Shown here: one piece after another, positions 52,401 to 58,679 of the stretch | Layout of the letters: the number at the start of each line of letters is the position of its first letter | Numbering within the stretch: position 1 is the first letter of the stretch | Origin: Actinomadura chibensis NBRC 106107 | GTDB taxonomy: Bacteria; Actinomycetota; Actinomycetes; Streptosporangiales; Streptosporangiaceae | Direction: 5' to 3' | DNA length: 64,000 nucleotides | Assembly (NCBI RefSeq): GCF_001552135.1 | Contig: NZ_BCQP01000016.1 | Coordinates: 186,001-250,000 of the forward strand | Made by a program: the position numbers and the translations under genes | Notes under the pieces: generated by a model | What the model saw: the letters and a program-made list of their open reading frames with translations, nothing else | Told to the model about the DNA's origin: nothing | Databases searched by the model: none

Positions 52401-52502
52401 TCGTGGAACATCCTCAAGCTCAAACCGCCGCTGACGTTCACGCGGGGGCACGCCGACGAGTTCACGGACGCGCTCGACGCCGTCCTAGAGACGGGCTGGT
52501 GA
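49497..52502 (+). CDS. Fusion protein: amino-alcohol kinase, degenerate M23-like domain, phospholyase
   Basis: This 1001-residue protein has three parts. The kinase part (about 1-335, APH/hydroxylysine-kinase type) has VHHDLNAFNLLV (His222, Asp223, Asn228) and VIDFGDAL (Asp245). The central part (about 375-565) resembles an M23/LytM barrel; HLGVDLFAAAGTPVRAPLPG keeps the first His448 and Asp, but the later H-x-H is HVR (His523), so metal binding is incomplete. The C-terminal class III PLP part (about 575-1001) matches AGXT2L phospholyases, with LNTNTRFVYDTLTEYAERL, NSGSEANDLALRMAR and PLP Lys843 in TMGKAMGNGFP. The kinase would phosphorylate an amino alcohol and the PLP domain eliminate phosphate and ammonia to give an aldehyde. 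Confidence 0.85.
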   Translation: MAVQTHRAGTDERYERITAGVPELPDELVRDVLRDRYGLDAADLRPLAGETDRNLRVRAGGAEYVFKVCDPADRAAIDFQSALLAHLDGLELGFEVPRVVPDVSGAPVTSVADGGRDLPVRLLTWVPGELLAETVPAYRSAELLADVGAVAGRLTAATASFVHPEPPAPHYWEFGHAGTALAASAEHVPDPDVRAAVEAIRERYEALLGERLPELPTAVVHHDLNAFNLLVRRDGGRRRVGGVIDFGDALPTARAADLAVLISSVARGAARPLAVARTLAAAYHAACPLTEAELDLLFPLVAVRAATVAATTARLDAERRHGDPRHRSAAAAELVRALADVPAELGRAAVREACGLPAHPSGPALVTWLAGCAATAPVDGPLTVVDLGASSPVFDGTDPRDHNALRAAASAEILARRPGVAVGRYGEPRFLAPRPRRDGGPDEPADVHLGVDLFAAAGTPVRAPLPGRVEESGAALVLLHEPSGGVPFRTLYTGLDGAPEAGAEVAAGGPIGRIAPSAGLPPHVRIQVTCSELGTWTSVPSSAPGSEEAVWRGLFPDPTPLLGGRSAVTAWTPAIDRALEARRKHLPNTHPTYFADPIAMARARDCLFYDERGRSYLDALNNVTLLGHGHPRLVDAATRQLGRLNTNTRFVYDTLTEYAERLTATLPDGLDVVYFVNSGSEANDLALRMARFLTKRDDIVIIDDAYHGYTTVVADVSPSRYRNYGKPDTTHPTPVPDRYRGAYGYDDPDAGAKYARHVIDTFDRLAAEGRPPAAFLYESLLAGGGQVVLPPGYLEPITAAAAERGVLTIADEVQVGFGRLGEAFWGFQTQGPGVVPDFVTMGKAMGNGFPMAAMVTTREISRAFDPAGRFFSTYGGNPVACAVGLELLNVVADEGLQHNALVVGRYLRDRLAGLADRHPLIGDVRGQGFYSGVEFVRDRETKEPASEETLIICERLKDRGVLVYPTGPSWNILKLKPPLTFTRGHADEFTDALDAVLETGW

Positions 52503-52503
52503 C

Positions 52504-54168
52504 ATGACCGGACACGCTGACATGGTCCTGCTGAACGGCCGGGTGCTCACCGTCGACGACGCGTTCACGGTCGCGTCGGCGCTGGCGGTGACCGGCGACC
52601 GGATCACGGCCGTCGGAGCGGACGACGAGGTCCGGGCCCTCGCCGGGCCGTCCACCACGGTCGTCGACCTCGACGGCCGGACCGTGCTCCCCGGCCTCAA
52701 CGACGCGCACCTGCACCTCGCGATGTTCGGCCTGGCCGGGCCGCCCTTCTCGGCCGACCTGAACGGCGTCGCCTCGCTGGCGGACCTGCGCGCGGCGCTC
52801 GCGGACGGCCCGCCGGGGCCCGGCGGCAGCCGGTGGCTGATCGGCGAGGGCTGGCGGGAGGCGAACATCCCCGAGTTCGACGCCGCCGACCCGGGGCCGC
52901 ACCGCTCCCTCATCGACGAGGTCACCGGCGACCGGCCGACCGTGCTGCACCACGCGTCCCGGCACTCGGTGCTGGTGAACACCGCCGCGCTGCGGATCGC
53001 CGGGATCACCCGAGACACCCCCGACCCGGCGGGCGGGCACATCGTCCGCGACCGCGCCGGGGAGCCGTCCGGGCTGCTGCTCGAAGGGGCGAAGGGGCTG
53101 GTCACGCCGTACGTCCCGGCGCACTCCGAGACCGAGCGGCTGGACGCGATCGAGTCGGCGATGCGCACGCTCAACGCGCTCGGCATCACGAGCGTCACCG
53201 ACCCGATCGTCTGGCCGGAGCTGCTGCGCGACTACACCACGCTGCGGCGGCAGGGTCGGATGACCGTCCGGGTGAACGCGCTGCTGCACTGGGACTGGCC
53301 GTCCCCGGCCAGCTCGTCCGAGCGGCTGGAGACCGCGCTCGGGTACGCGGGGCTGTCCACGGGGCTGGGCGACGACTGGCTCCGGGTCGGCGGCCTCAAG
53401 CTCTTCGCCGACGGGGTGCCCACCCAGTGCACCGCCTGGCTGCACGAGCCGTACCCGGCCGGCGGGCACGGGAGCCTGATCACCTCCGGCGATGACGACG
53501 ACGCCCGCTACGAGGAGCTGCTGCGCTCGATCGAGCTCGGGCACCGCAACCGGCTGCAGGTCCAGGTGCACGTCACCGGCGACCGCGCGGCCGACGCCGC
53601 CGCCGACGGCCTGATCCGCGCCCTGAAAGAGGACCCGTGGCCGGACGCGCGGCACGCCCTCATCCACGGCACGCTCCTCAACGAGGACGGCTTCGCGCGG
53701 CTCGCCGAGCACGACATCAGCGTGATCACCAGCTCGCTGATGAAGTCGCACAGCGGCGCGTCGATGACGCGGGCGATCGGCGCGGACCGGTGGTCGCGCG
53801 CGTTCCCGGCCGGGGCGCTGCTCGCGGCGGGCGTCCACGTCGCCGACAGCTCGGACGCGCCGGTCACCTTCCCCGACTGGCGGCGCGGCATCGCCACGTT
53901 CACCGGCTCGGCCCCGGGCCCGTTCGCCGAGGTGCCCCCGGACCTGCGGCTCACCCGCGAGCAGGCCGTCCGGCTGTGGACGACCGCGGGCGCCTACCTG
54001 GAGCACGCCGAGGACCGCAAGGGCACGCTCACGCCGGGCAGCCTCGCGGACCTGGTCGTCCTGGACGGCGACCCCGTGACGGCCGACGCCGACGCGCTGC
54101 GGCGCATCACGCCCGTGCTCACCGTGGTCGGCGGTCGCGTCGTCCACACTGGGGGGACGTCCGGCTAG
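52504..54168 (+). CDS. Cytosolic YtcJ-type metal-dependent amidohydrolase
   Basis: This 554-residue YtcJ-family amidohydrolase (N-substituted formamide deformylase-like) has the metal site NDAHLHLAMFG, the residues GGLKLFADGVPTQ (likely bridging Lys), VQVHVTGDRAAD, ALIHGTLLNED and the late Asp in VADSSDAPVTFP. It should hydrolyse an amide or N-formyl compound. No signal peptide is present. The start lies 1 base after the fusion stop, so the genes are coupled. It would release the amine or acid from an imported amide. Confidence 0.86.
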   Translation: MTGHADMVLLNGRVLTVDDAFTVASALAVTGDRITAVGADDEVRALAGPSTTVVDLDGRTVLPGLNDAHLHLAMFGLAGPPFSADLNGVASLADLRAALADGPPGPGGSRWLIGEGWREANIPEFDAADPGPHRSLIDEVTGDRPTVLHHASRHSVLVNTAALRIAGITRDTPDPAGGHIVRDRAGEPSGLLLEGAKGLVTPYVPAHSETERLDAIESAMRTLNALGITSVTDPIVWPELLRDYTTLRRQGRMTVRVNALLHWDWPSPASSSERLETALGYAGLSTGLGDDWLRVGGLKLFADGVPTQCTAWLHEPYPAGGHGSLITSGDDDDARYEELLRSIELGHRNRLQVQVHVTGDRAADAAADGLIRALKEDPWPDARHALIHGTLLNEDGFARLAEHDISVITSSLMKSHSGASMTRAIGADRWSRAFPAGALLAAGVHVADSSDAPVTFPDWRRGIATFTGSAPGPFAEVPPDLRLTREQAVRLWTTAGAYLEHAEDRKGTLTPGSLADLVVLDGDPVTADADALRRITPVLTVVGGRVVHTGGTSG

Positions 54169-54206
54169 CGCTCGCGGCCGGCCCGATCCCGTGAAGGAGC
54201 CCGCCC

Positions 54207-55319
54207 ATGCGGATCACCGCCGCTCTCGTCGAGGAAGTGGACGCCCCGTTCACCCTCACCGAGCTGGACCTGGACGAGCCCGGCCCCGGCGAGGTCCTGG
54301 TCAAGGTGGTCGCCGCCGGGATCTGCCACACCGACGGGCTGGCCCGGCACGGCGACCTGCCCTTCCCGCTGCCCGGCGTCCTCGGCCACGAGGGCGCCGG
54401 GACGGTCGCCGCCGTCGGGCCCGGCGTCACCGGCTACGCCGAGGGCGACCCGGTCGTCATCGGCTGGCCGTCGTGCGGCGCGTGCCGGAACTGCCGGGCC
54501 GGGGAGCCGCGCTACTGCGAGCGGCTCGCGACGGCGCTGGTCGGCGGCGGGCGGCTCGGCGGGCCGCGCGCCGGGGAGACGGCGCTGCGCCGCCCGGACG
54601 GCAGGCCCGTCGCCGGCCACTTCTTCGGCCAGTCGTCGTTCGCGACGCACGCGCTGACCACGGCCGCCGCGCTGGTGCGCGTCCCGCCGGACCTGCCGCT
54701 CGCGCTGATGGGGCCGCTGGCCTGCGGGGTGTCCACCGGCGCGGGCGCGATCTTCAACACGGTAAGGCCGCACGCGGGTGCGCGGATCGCGGTGTTCGGG
54801 GCGGGGACCGTCGGCCTCGCCGCGATCATGGCCGCGCGCAACTCCCCCGCCACCCGAATCATCGCGGTCGACCGGCACGCGTCCCGGCTGGAGCTGGCCC
54901 GCGAGCTCGGCGCGACCGACGCCGTCGACGCGTCCGAGCACGACCCGGTCGACGCCGTCCGCGACCTGTGCGGCGGGGCCGCCGACTACGCGCTGGAGTG
55001 CACGGGGGTGATCGACGTCGTCCGGCAGGCCGCCGACGTGGTCGGCATGCTCGGCACGTGCGTCCTCATCGGCGGCGCCCCGGCCGCCGCCGAGTTCACC
55101 CTCGACCACGTGTCCACGCTGTGGGGCAAGCGGATCGTCGGGGTCCTCGGCGGCGGCGGGCGCGGCGACGAGCTGATCACGGCGATCATGCGGCTGTACG
55201 CGCAGGGCCGCTTCCCGTTCGACCGGCTCGTGGAGTACTTCGACTTCGCCGACGTCCAGACCGCGCTGGACCGGTCCTACGCGGGCGAGGTCGTCAAGCC
55301 CGTCCTGCGCATGCCGTGA
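54207..55319 (+). CDS. Zinc-dependent alcohol dehydrogenase (MDR family)
   Basis: This 370-residue MDR enzyme has catalytic zinc ligands Cys40 (GICHTDG) and His61-Glu62 (GHEGAG), a four-Cys structural zinc loop (CGACRNCRAGEPRYC) and the NAD fold AVFGAGTVGLAAIMAARN. It resembles class III/aryl-alcohol dehydrogenases. It would interconvert an alcohol and an aldehyde on the pathway, for instance clearing aldehyde overflow. It is the last gene of the plus-strand operon, 25 bases from the convergent exported amidohydrolase. Confidence 0.92.
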   Translation: MRITAALVEEVDAPFTLTELDLDEPGPGEVLVKVVAAGICHTDGLARHGDLPFPLPGVLGHEGAGTVAAVGPGVTGYAEGDPVVIGWPSCGACRNCRAGEPRYCERLATALVGGGRLGGPRAGETALRRPDGRPVAGHFFGQSSFATHALTTAAALVRVPPDLPLALMGPLACGVSTGAGAIFNTVRPHAGARIAVFGAGTVGLAAIMAARNSPATRIIAVDRHASRLELARELGATDAVDASEHDPVDAVRDLCGGAADYALECTGVIDVVRQAADVVGMLGTCVLIGGAPAAAEFTLDHVSTLWGKRIVGVLGGGGRGDELITAIMRLYAQGRFPFDRLVEYFDFADVQTALDRSYAGEVVKPVLRMP

Positions 55320-55344
55320 CCGGCGGGGCCTCCGAACTGGTTCC

Positions 55345-57183
55345 CTATCTGAGGATCTCCTCGGCGAGTTCGCAGCAGCATTTCTCGCCGTCCTCGCAGG
55401 TGTGCCCGGGGCCCCGCGTGAAGGCGGCGGGCGCCGCCGTGGTTGACGTCCCGCCCGTCCGTTCGTAGACCACCCGGCCCCCGACCAGCGTCGCCGTCAC
55501 CTGGAGGTTCTGGAGGTCGCGGGGGTCCGCGGCGAGCAGGTCGCCGCCGACGACGCAGATGTCGGCGGCCTTCCCCGGCTCAAGCGTGCCCTTCCAGCGC
55601 TCCGCGTGGTCCTGCCACGCGGCGTTGCGGGTGTAGGTGGCCAACGCCTGGGGCAGCGAGACGCGTTCCGCCGTCCCGGCGACGCTGCCGTCCGCTCCCC
55701 GGCGGAGCATCGCCGTCATCACGCCCCGCAGCCAGTGGGGCGCCACCACGGGCGCGTCCGATCCGGAGGTGACGTTGACCCCCGCTTCGAGCGCGCTCCG
55801 GTAGGGCCACTGGTACTCGGTCAGCTCGGCGCCGATGATCGATTCGAGGACGCGGCCCTGCAGATACAGGATCTCCGAATTCAGGTTCGCGCCGATGTCG
55901 TTGCGCGCCATCGTCCGCAGCGTCCGGGCGGAGGGGAAATTGCAGTGGATGACGTAGTGCCGCAGATCCGCCGTTCGCCAATGGCGGCCGCCCGCCTTCA
56001 CGTAACCGGCGACGACCGCGTCCGTGGTGCCGTCGCCGCATGAGTGCGAGCCGACCTGGAGCCCGGCGGCCACGGCGATCCGGATCATCTCGTGCAGGTT
56101 GGCGAGCTGCTCGGCGGGCGTCGCGCCGTCGATCGTGAGGCTGCCGTTGCTGCCGTCGAGGTAGGGCTTGTTCATCCACGCGGTCCTGAACCGGGGAATT
56201 CCGTCGGCGAAGACCTTCACCCCGGCGACCCGCAACGTCCGGGGATCGACGCCGCGCGGCGGCTCGTACTCGGCGAGGACGCCGCGGAGCGTCCGGGGGC
56301 CCGTGCCGCTCCCGAGGAGCGCGGTGACGCGCAACGGCAGCGTCCCGGCCCGCGCCTTCTCCGCGTAGAGGGCGAGGGTGTCCAGGTCGATGCCGGGTTC
56401 GGTGGCGCTGGTGATGCCCCAGGAATGCAGGATCCGGACGGCGGTGTCGATGGCCCGCGCGCGCTCCTCGCGCGTGAACGGCGGGACGATGCCGCGCACC
56501 AGGCTCTGCGCCGTCTCGCGCAGGACTCCCGTGGGCTCGCCGTTCGCGTCCTTGTCGATGACCCCGCCGGGCGGCGGCACGGTGTCGCGGGTGATACCGG
56601 CCTTCCGGAGGACGACCGAGTTCACGGCCGTCGCGTGTCCGGAGAAGTCGCCGAGGACGACCGGATGGTTCCCCGAGACCGGGTCGAGGTCCGCGGCCAC
56701 CGGCGGGCGCGGCAGGCGGAGCTGCTGCCATCCCCGGCCGCGAATCCACGAGTCCGGGCTCGGGGCCGCGTCCACCGCCGCGCGGACGGCGGAGACCAGT
56801 TCCTCGATCGTCGCCTTGTCCACGTCGATGTTGAACGGCGGAAGGCTGAGGCCATGCGAATTGAGGTGCAGATGGCTGTCGTTGATGCCGGGGAGGACGG
56901 TGCCGCCGCCCGCGTCGAGCAGCTCCGTCCGCTTGCCCGTGTGGCGCCGCATGTCGCGGGCCGTTCCGACGGCGAGCACGCGTCCGTCGCGCACGGCGAC
57001 GGCCTCCGCCTTGCGGAAGTGCTTGTCGAGTACCAGAACCCGGCCGTTGTGGATGACGAGATCGGCGTCGCCGCCGCCGTCCGCCCGCGCGGAGACGGCG
57101 GGCAGCATTCCCGTCGCGGCGGTTCCGGCGGTCACGGCCGCGGCTCCGCGCAATACCTGGCGACGATCCATTTCAGGGGACAT
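55345..57183 (-). CDS. Tat-exported YtcJ-type amidohydrolase with a Cys-rich tail
   Basis: This 612-residue protein has a Tat signal (MDRRQVLRGAAAVTAGTAA), cleaved near ARA, then the amidohydrolase fold. Metal and active-site motifs include NDSHLHLNSHG, RVAGVKVFADGIPRFRTAW, LQVGSHSCGDGTTD, YVIHCNFPS and SGSDAPVVAPH. The end reads HTCEDGEKCCCELAEE, an unusual four-Cys cluster. It would hydrolyse an amide outside the membrane so that the amine can be imported. ATG 57183 has AAGGAG at 9 bases. A MarR-type operator lies 67 bases upstream (57250). Confidence 0.87.
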   Translation of the reverse strand: MSPEMDRRQVLRGAAAVTAGTAATGMLPAVSARADGGGDADLVIHNGRVLVLDKHFRKAEAVAVRDGRVLAVGTARDMRRHTGKRTELLDAGGGTVLPGINDSHLHLNSHGLSLPPFNIDVDKATIEELVSAVRAAVDAAPSPDSWIRGRGWQQLRLPRPPVAADLDPVSGNHPVVLGDFSGHATAVNSVVLRKAGITRDTVPPPGGVIDKDANGEPTGVLRETAQSLVRGIVPPFTREERARAIDTAVRILHSWGITSATEPGIDLDTLALYAEKARAGTLPLRVTALLGSGTGPRTLRGVLAEYEPPRGVDPRTLRVAGVKVFADGIPRFRTAWMNKPYLDGSNGSLTIDGATPAEQLANLHEMIRIAVAAGLQVGSHSCGDGTTDAVVAGYVKAGGRHWRTADLRHYVIHCNFPSARTLRTMARNDIGANLNSEILYLQGRVLESIIGAELTEYQWPYRSALEAGVNVTSGSDAPVVAPHWLRGVMTAMLRRGADGSVAGTAERVSLPQALATYTRNAAWQDHAERWKGTLEPGKAADICVVGGDLLAADPRDLQNLQVTATLVGGRVVYERTGGTSTTAAPAAFTRGPGHTCEDGEKCCCELAEEILR

Positions 57184-57249
57184 GACGAACTTCTCCTTGG
57201 GGGTGGGCACGAGAGAAGCCGCGGCTGCTGAACGCAGTTTCGGACGTGC

Positions 57250-57266
57250 TGTTGATAAAGTCAACA
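57250..57266. promoter_or_regulatory. MarR-type operator 3, in front of the exported amidohydrolase
   Basis: TGTTGATAAAGTCAACA has perfect 6-base arms (7-base arms counting flanking C and G) and lies 67 bases before the amidohydrolase ATG. It matches the arms of operators 1 and 2. Confidence 0.75.
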
Positions 57267-57397
57267 GCTACATCCGGTTAAGTCCGCAGTAGCATCCGCC
57301 ACCGAGAGTGAATCGTCCATCGAGCTTGAGTGCTCAACTGGGAGGACATCGGCTCGTGCGCACGATAGCCACTCCAGCGGGGCAACCTCCGAGATTG

Positions 57398-57414
57398 TGT
57401 TGATGTTGTCATCA
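57398..57414. promoter_or_regulatory. MarR-type operator 4, in front of the Eis-like gene
   Basis: TGTTGATGTTGTCATCA differs from operator 1 (minus strand) at a single base, including an identical spacer. It lies 84 bases before the GTG start of the acetyltransferase. Confidence 0.7.
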
Positions 57415-57497
57415 GCGGCGACGCGCCCCGGCACGCGCCCGCCGCCGACCGGGGACCTGCGAAAAAACGGGTTGCGCGGCGGTCATACGGTGGAAGC

Positions 57498-58679
57498 GTG
57501 ATCGAGATCAGGGAGATCCCCGAGGCCGACGCCGCCCGCATGCTGGACTTCGCCGGGATCGTGTTCCACAGCCGCATCGAGGAAGCCGACCACGACCGCG
57601 ACTCGTGGGCGGCGCGGCGGGCCGACCGGATCGGCGCCTACGACGGCGACACGCTCGCCGGGCAGCTCGCGGCCATCCCGATGCGGCTCGCCGTGCCCGG
57701 CGCGCTGCTCGACTGCTCGGCCATCACGCTGGTCGGGGTGCTGCCCACCCACCGCCGCCGCGGCGTCCTGACGTCCATGATCGAGCGGATGCACGCGGAC
57801 GCGGCCGCCGCGGGCCGTCCGGTCGCCGCGCTCTGGGCGTCGCAGGGGCTGATCTACGGGCGGTACGGCTTCGGCCTCGCGACCCGCGCCGTCGGCCTGG
57901 AGATCGACGCCTCGCGCCCGCTCGAACTGCGCACGGCGCCCGATCCCGCGCCGCTGCGGCTGATCGACCCCGCGTCCGCGCCGGAGGTCCTCGGCCCGAT
58001 CCACTCGCGCGGGCTCGCCGCGCGCCCGGGCGGCCTCGTCCGCGACGCGGAATGGTGGACGCGCGGCACCCTGCGCGCGGTCGAGCGCGAGGCCCCGGCG
58101 TTCAGCGAGCCGCGCGTCGTCGTCCATCCCGGCGGGTACGCGGCGTACCGCGCCCACGACCAGACCGTCCGGGTCGAGGACCTCGTCGCGGACACCCCGG
58201 CGGTGGAGGCCGCGCTGTGGCGGTACCTCGCGTCCATCGACCTGATCAAGGTCGTGCAGGCGCCGAGCCGCCCGGTGGACGACCTGCTCCCGCTCATGGC
58301 CGCCGACCCCGACCAGGTCGCCGTGAAGAACGACTACGGCGCGCTGTGGCTGCGGCTGGTCGACGTCCCGGCCGCGTTGCGCGCCCGGTCGTGGGCCGCC
58401 GAGGACGCCTTCGTGCTGGAGGTCGACGACGCCCGCCTCCCGGCCAACGCGGGCCGCTGGCGGCTGACGACCGGCGCCGTGCCCGCCTGCGACCGGACGG
58501 ACGCGGCCCCCGACCTGTCCCTGTCCGCCGCCGACCTGGCGTCCGTCTACATGGGCGGGACGCGGCTGTCCGCGCTGACCCGGCTCGGCGTCGTCACCGA
58601 GCACACGCCGTCGGCGGCCGCCCGCCTGGACGCGGCTCTCGCCGTCCCCCTCGCGCCCTACACCAACGACGACTTCTAA
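57498..58679 (+). CDS. Eis-like GNAT N-acetyltransferase
   Basis: This 393-residue protein has the Eis layout of two GNAT folds and a C-terminal sterol-carrier-like domain. The acetyl-CoA loop appears in LVGVLPTHRRRGVLTSMI, and QGLIYGRYGFGLATRA is the Eis-type motif. The chain ends in DDF, the conserved free C-terminal Phe that acts in catalysis in Eis. Known members acetylate amines such as aminoglycosides or lysines. GTG 57498 has GTGGAAG upstream. Its TAA stop overlaps the TAG stop of the convergent kinase gene. Confidence 0.88.
   Translation: MIEIREIPEADAARMLDFAGIVFHSRIEEADHDRDSWAARRADRIGAYDGDTLAGQLAAIPMRLAVPGALLDCSAITLVGVLPTHRRRGVLTSMIERMHADAAAAGRPVAALWASQGLIYGRYGFGLATRAVGLEIDASRPLELRTAPDPAPLRLIDPASAPEVLGPIHSRGLAARPGGLVRDAEWWTRGTLRAVEREAPAFSEPRVVVHPGGYAAYRAHDQTVRVEDLVADTPAVEAALWRYLASIDLIKVVQAPSRPVDDLLPLMAADPDQVAVKNDYGALWLRLVDVPAALRARSWAAEDAFVLEVDDARLPANAGRWRLTTGAVPACDRTDAAPDLSLSAADLASVYMGGTRLSALTRLGVVTEHTPSAAARLDAALAVPLAPYTNDDF

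Larger units (their letters stand above)
57184..57497. other. Regulatory intergenic region, 314 bases
   Basis: No gene is seen. The stretch separates the divergent exported amidohydrolase and the Eis-like acetyltransferase. It contains the two MarR-type inverted repeats (57250-57266 and 57398-57414), about 150 bases apart, and an AT-richer promoter zone around 57290-57350. Confidence 0.7.
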
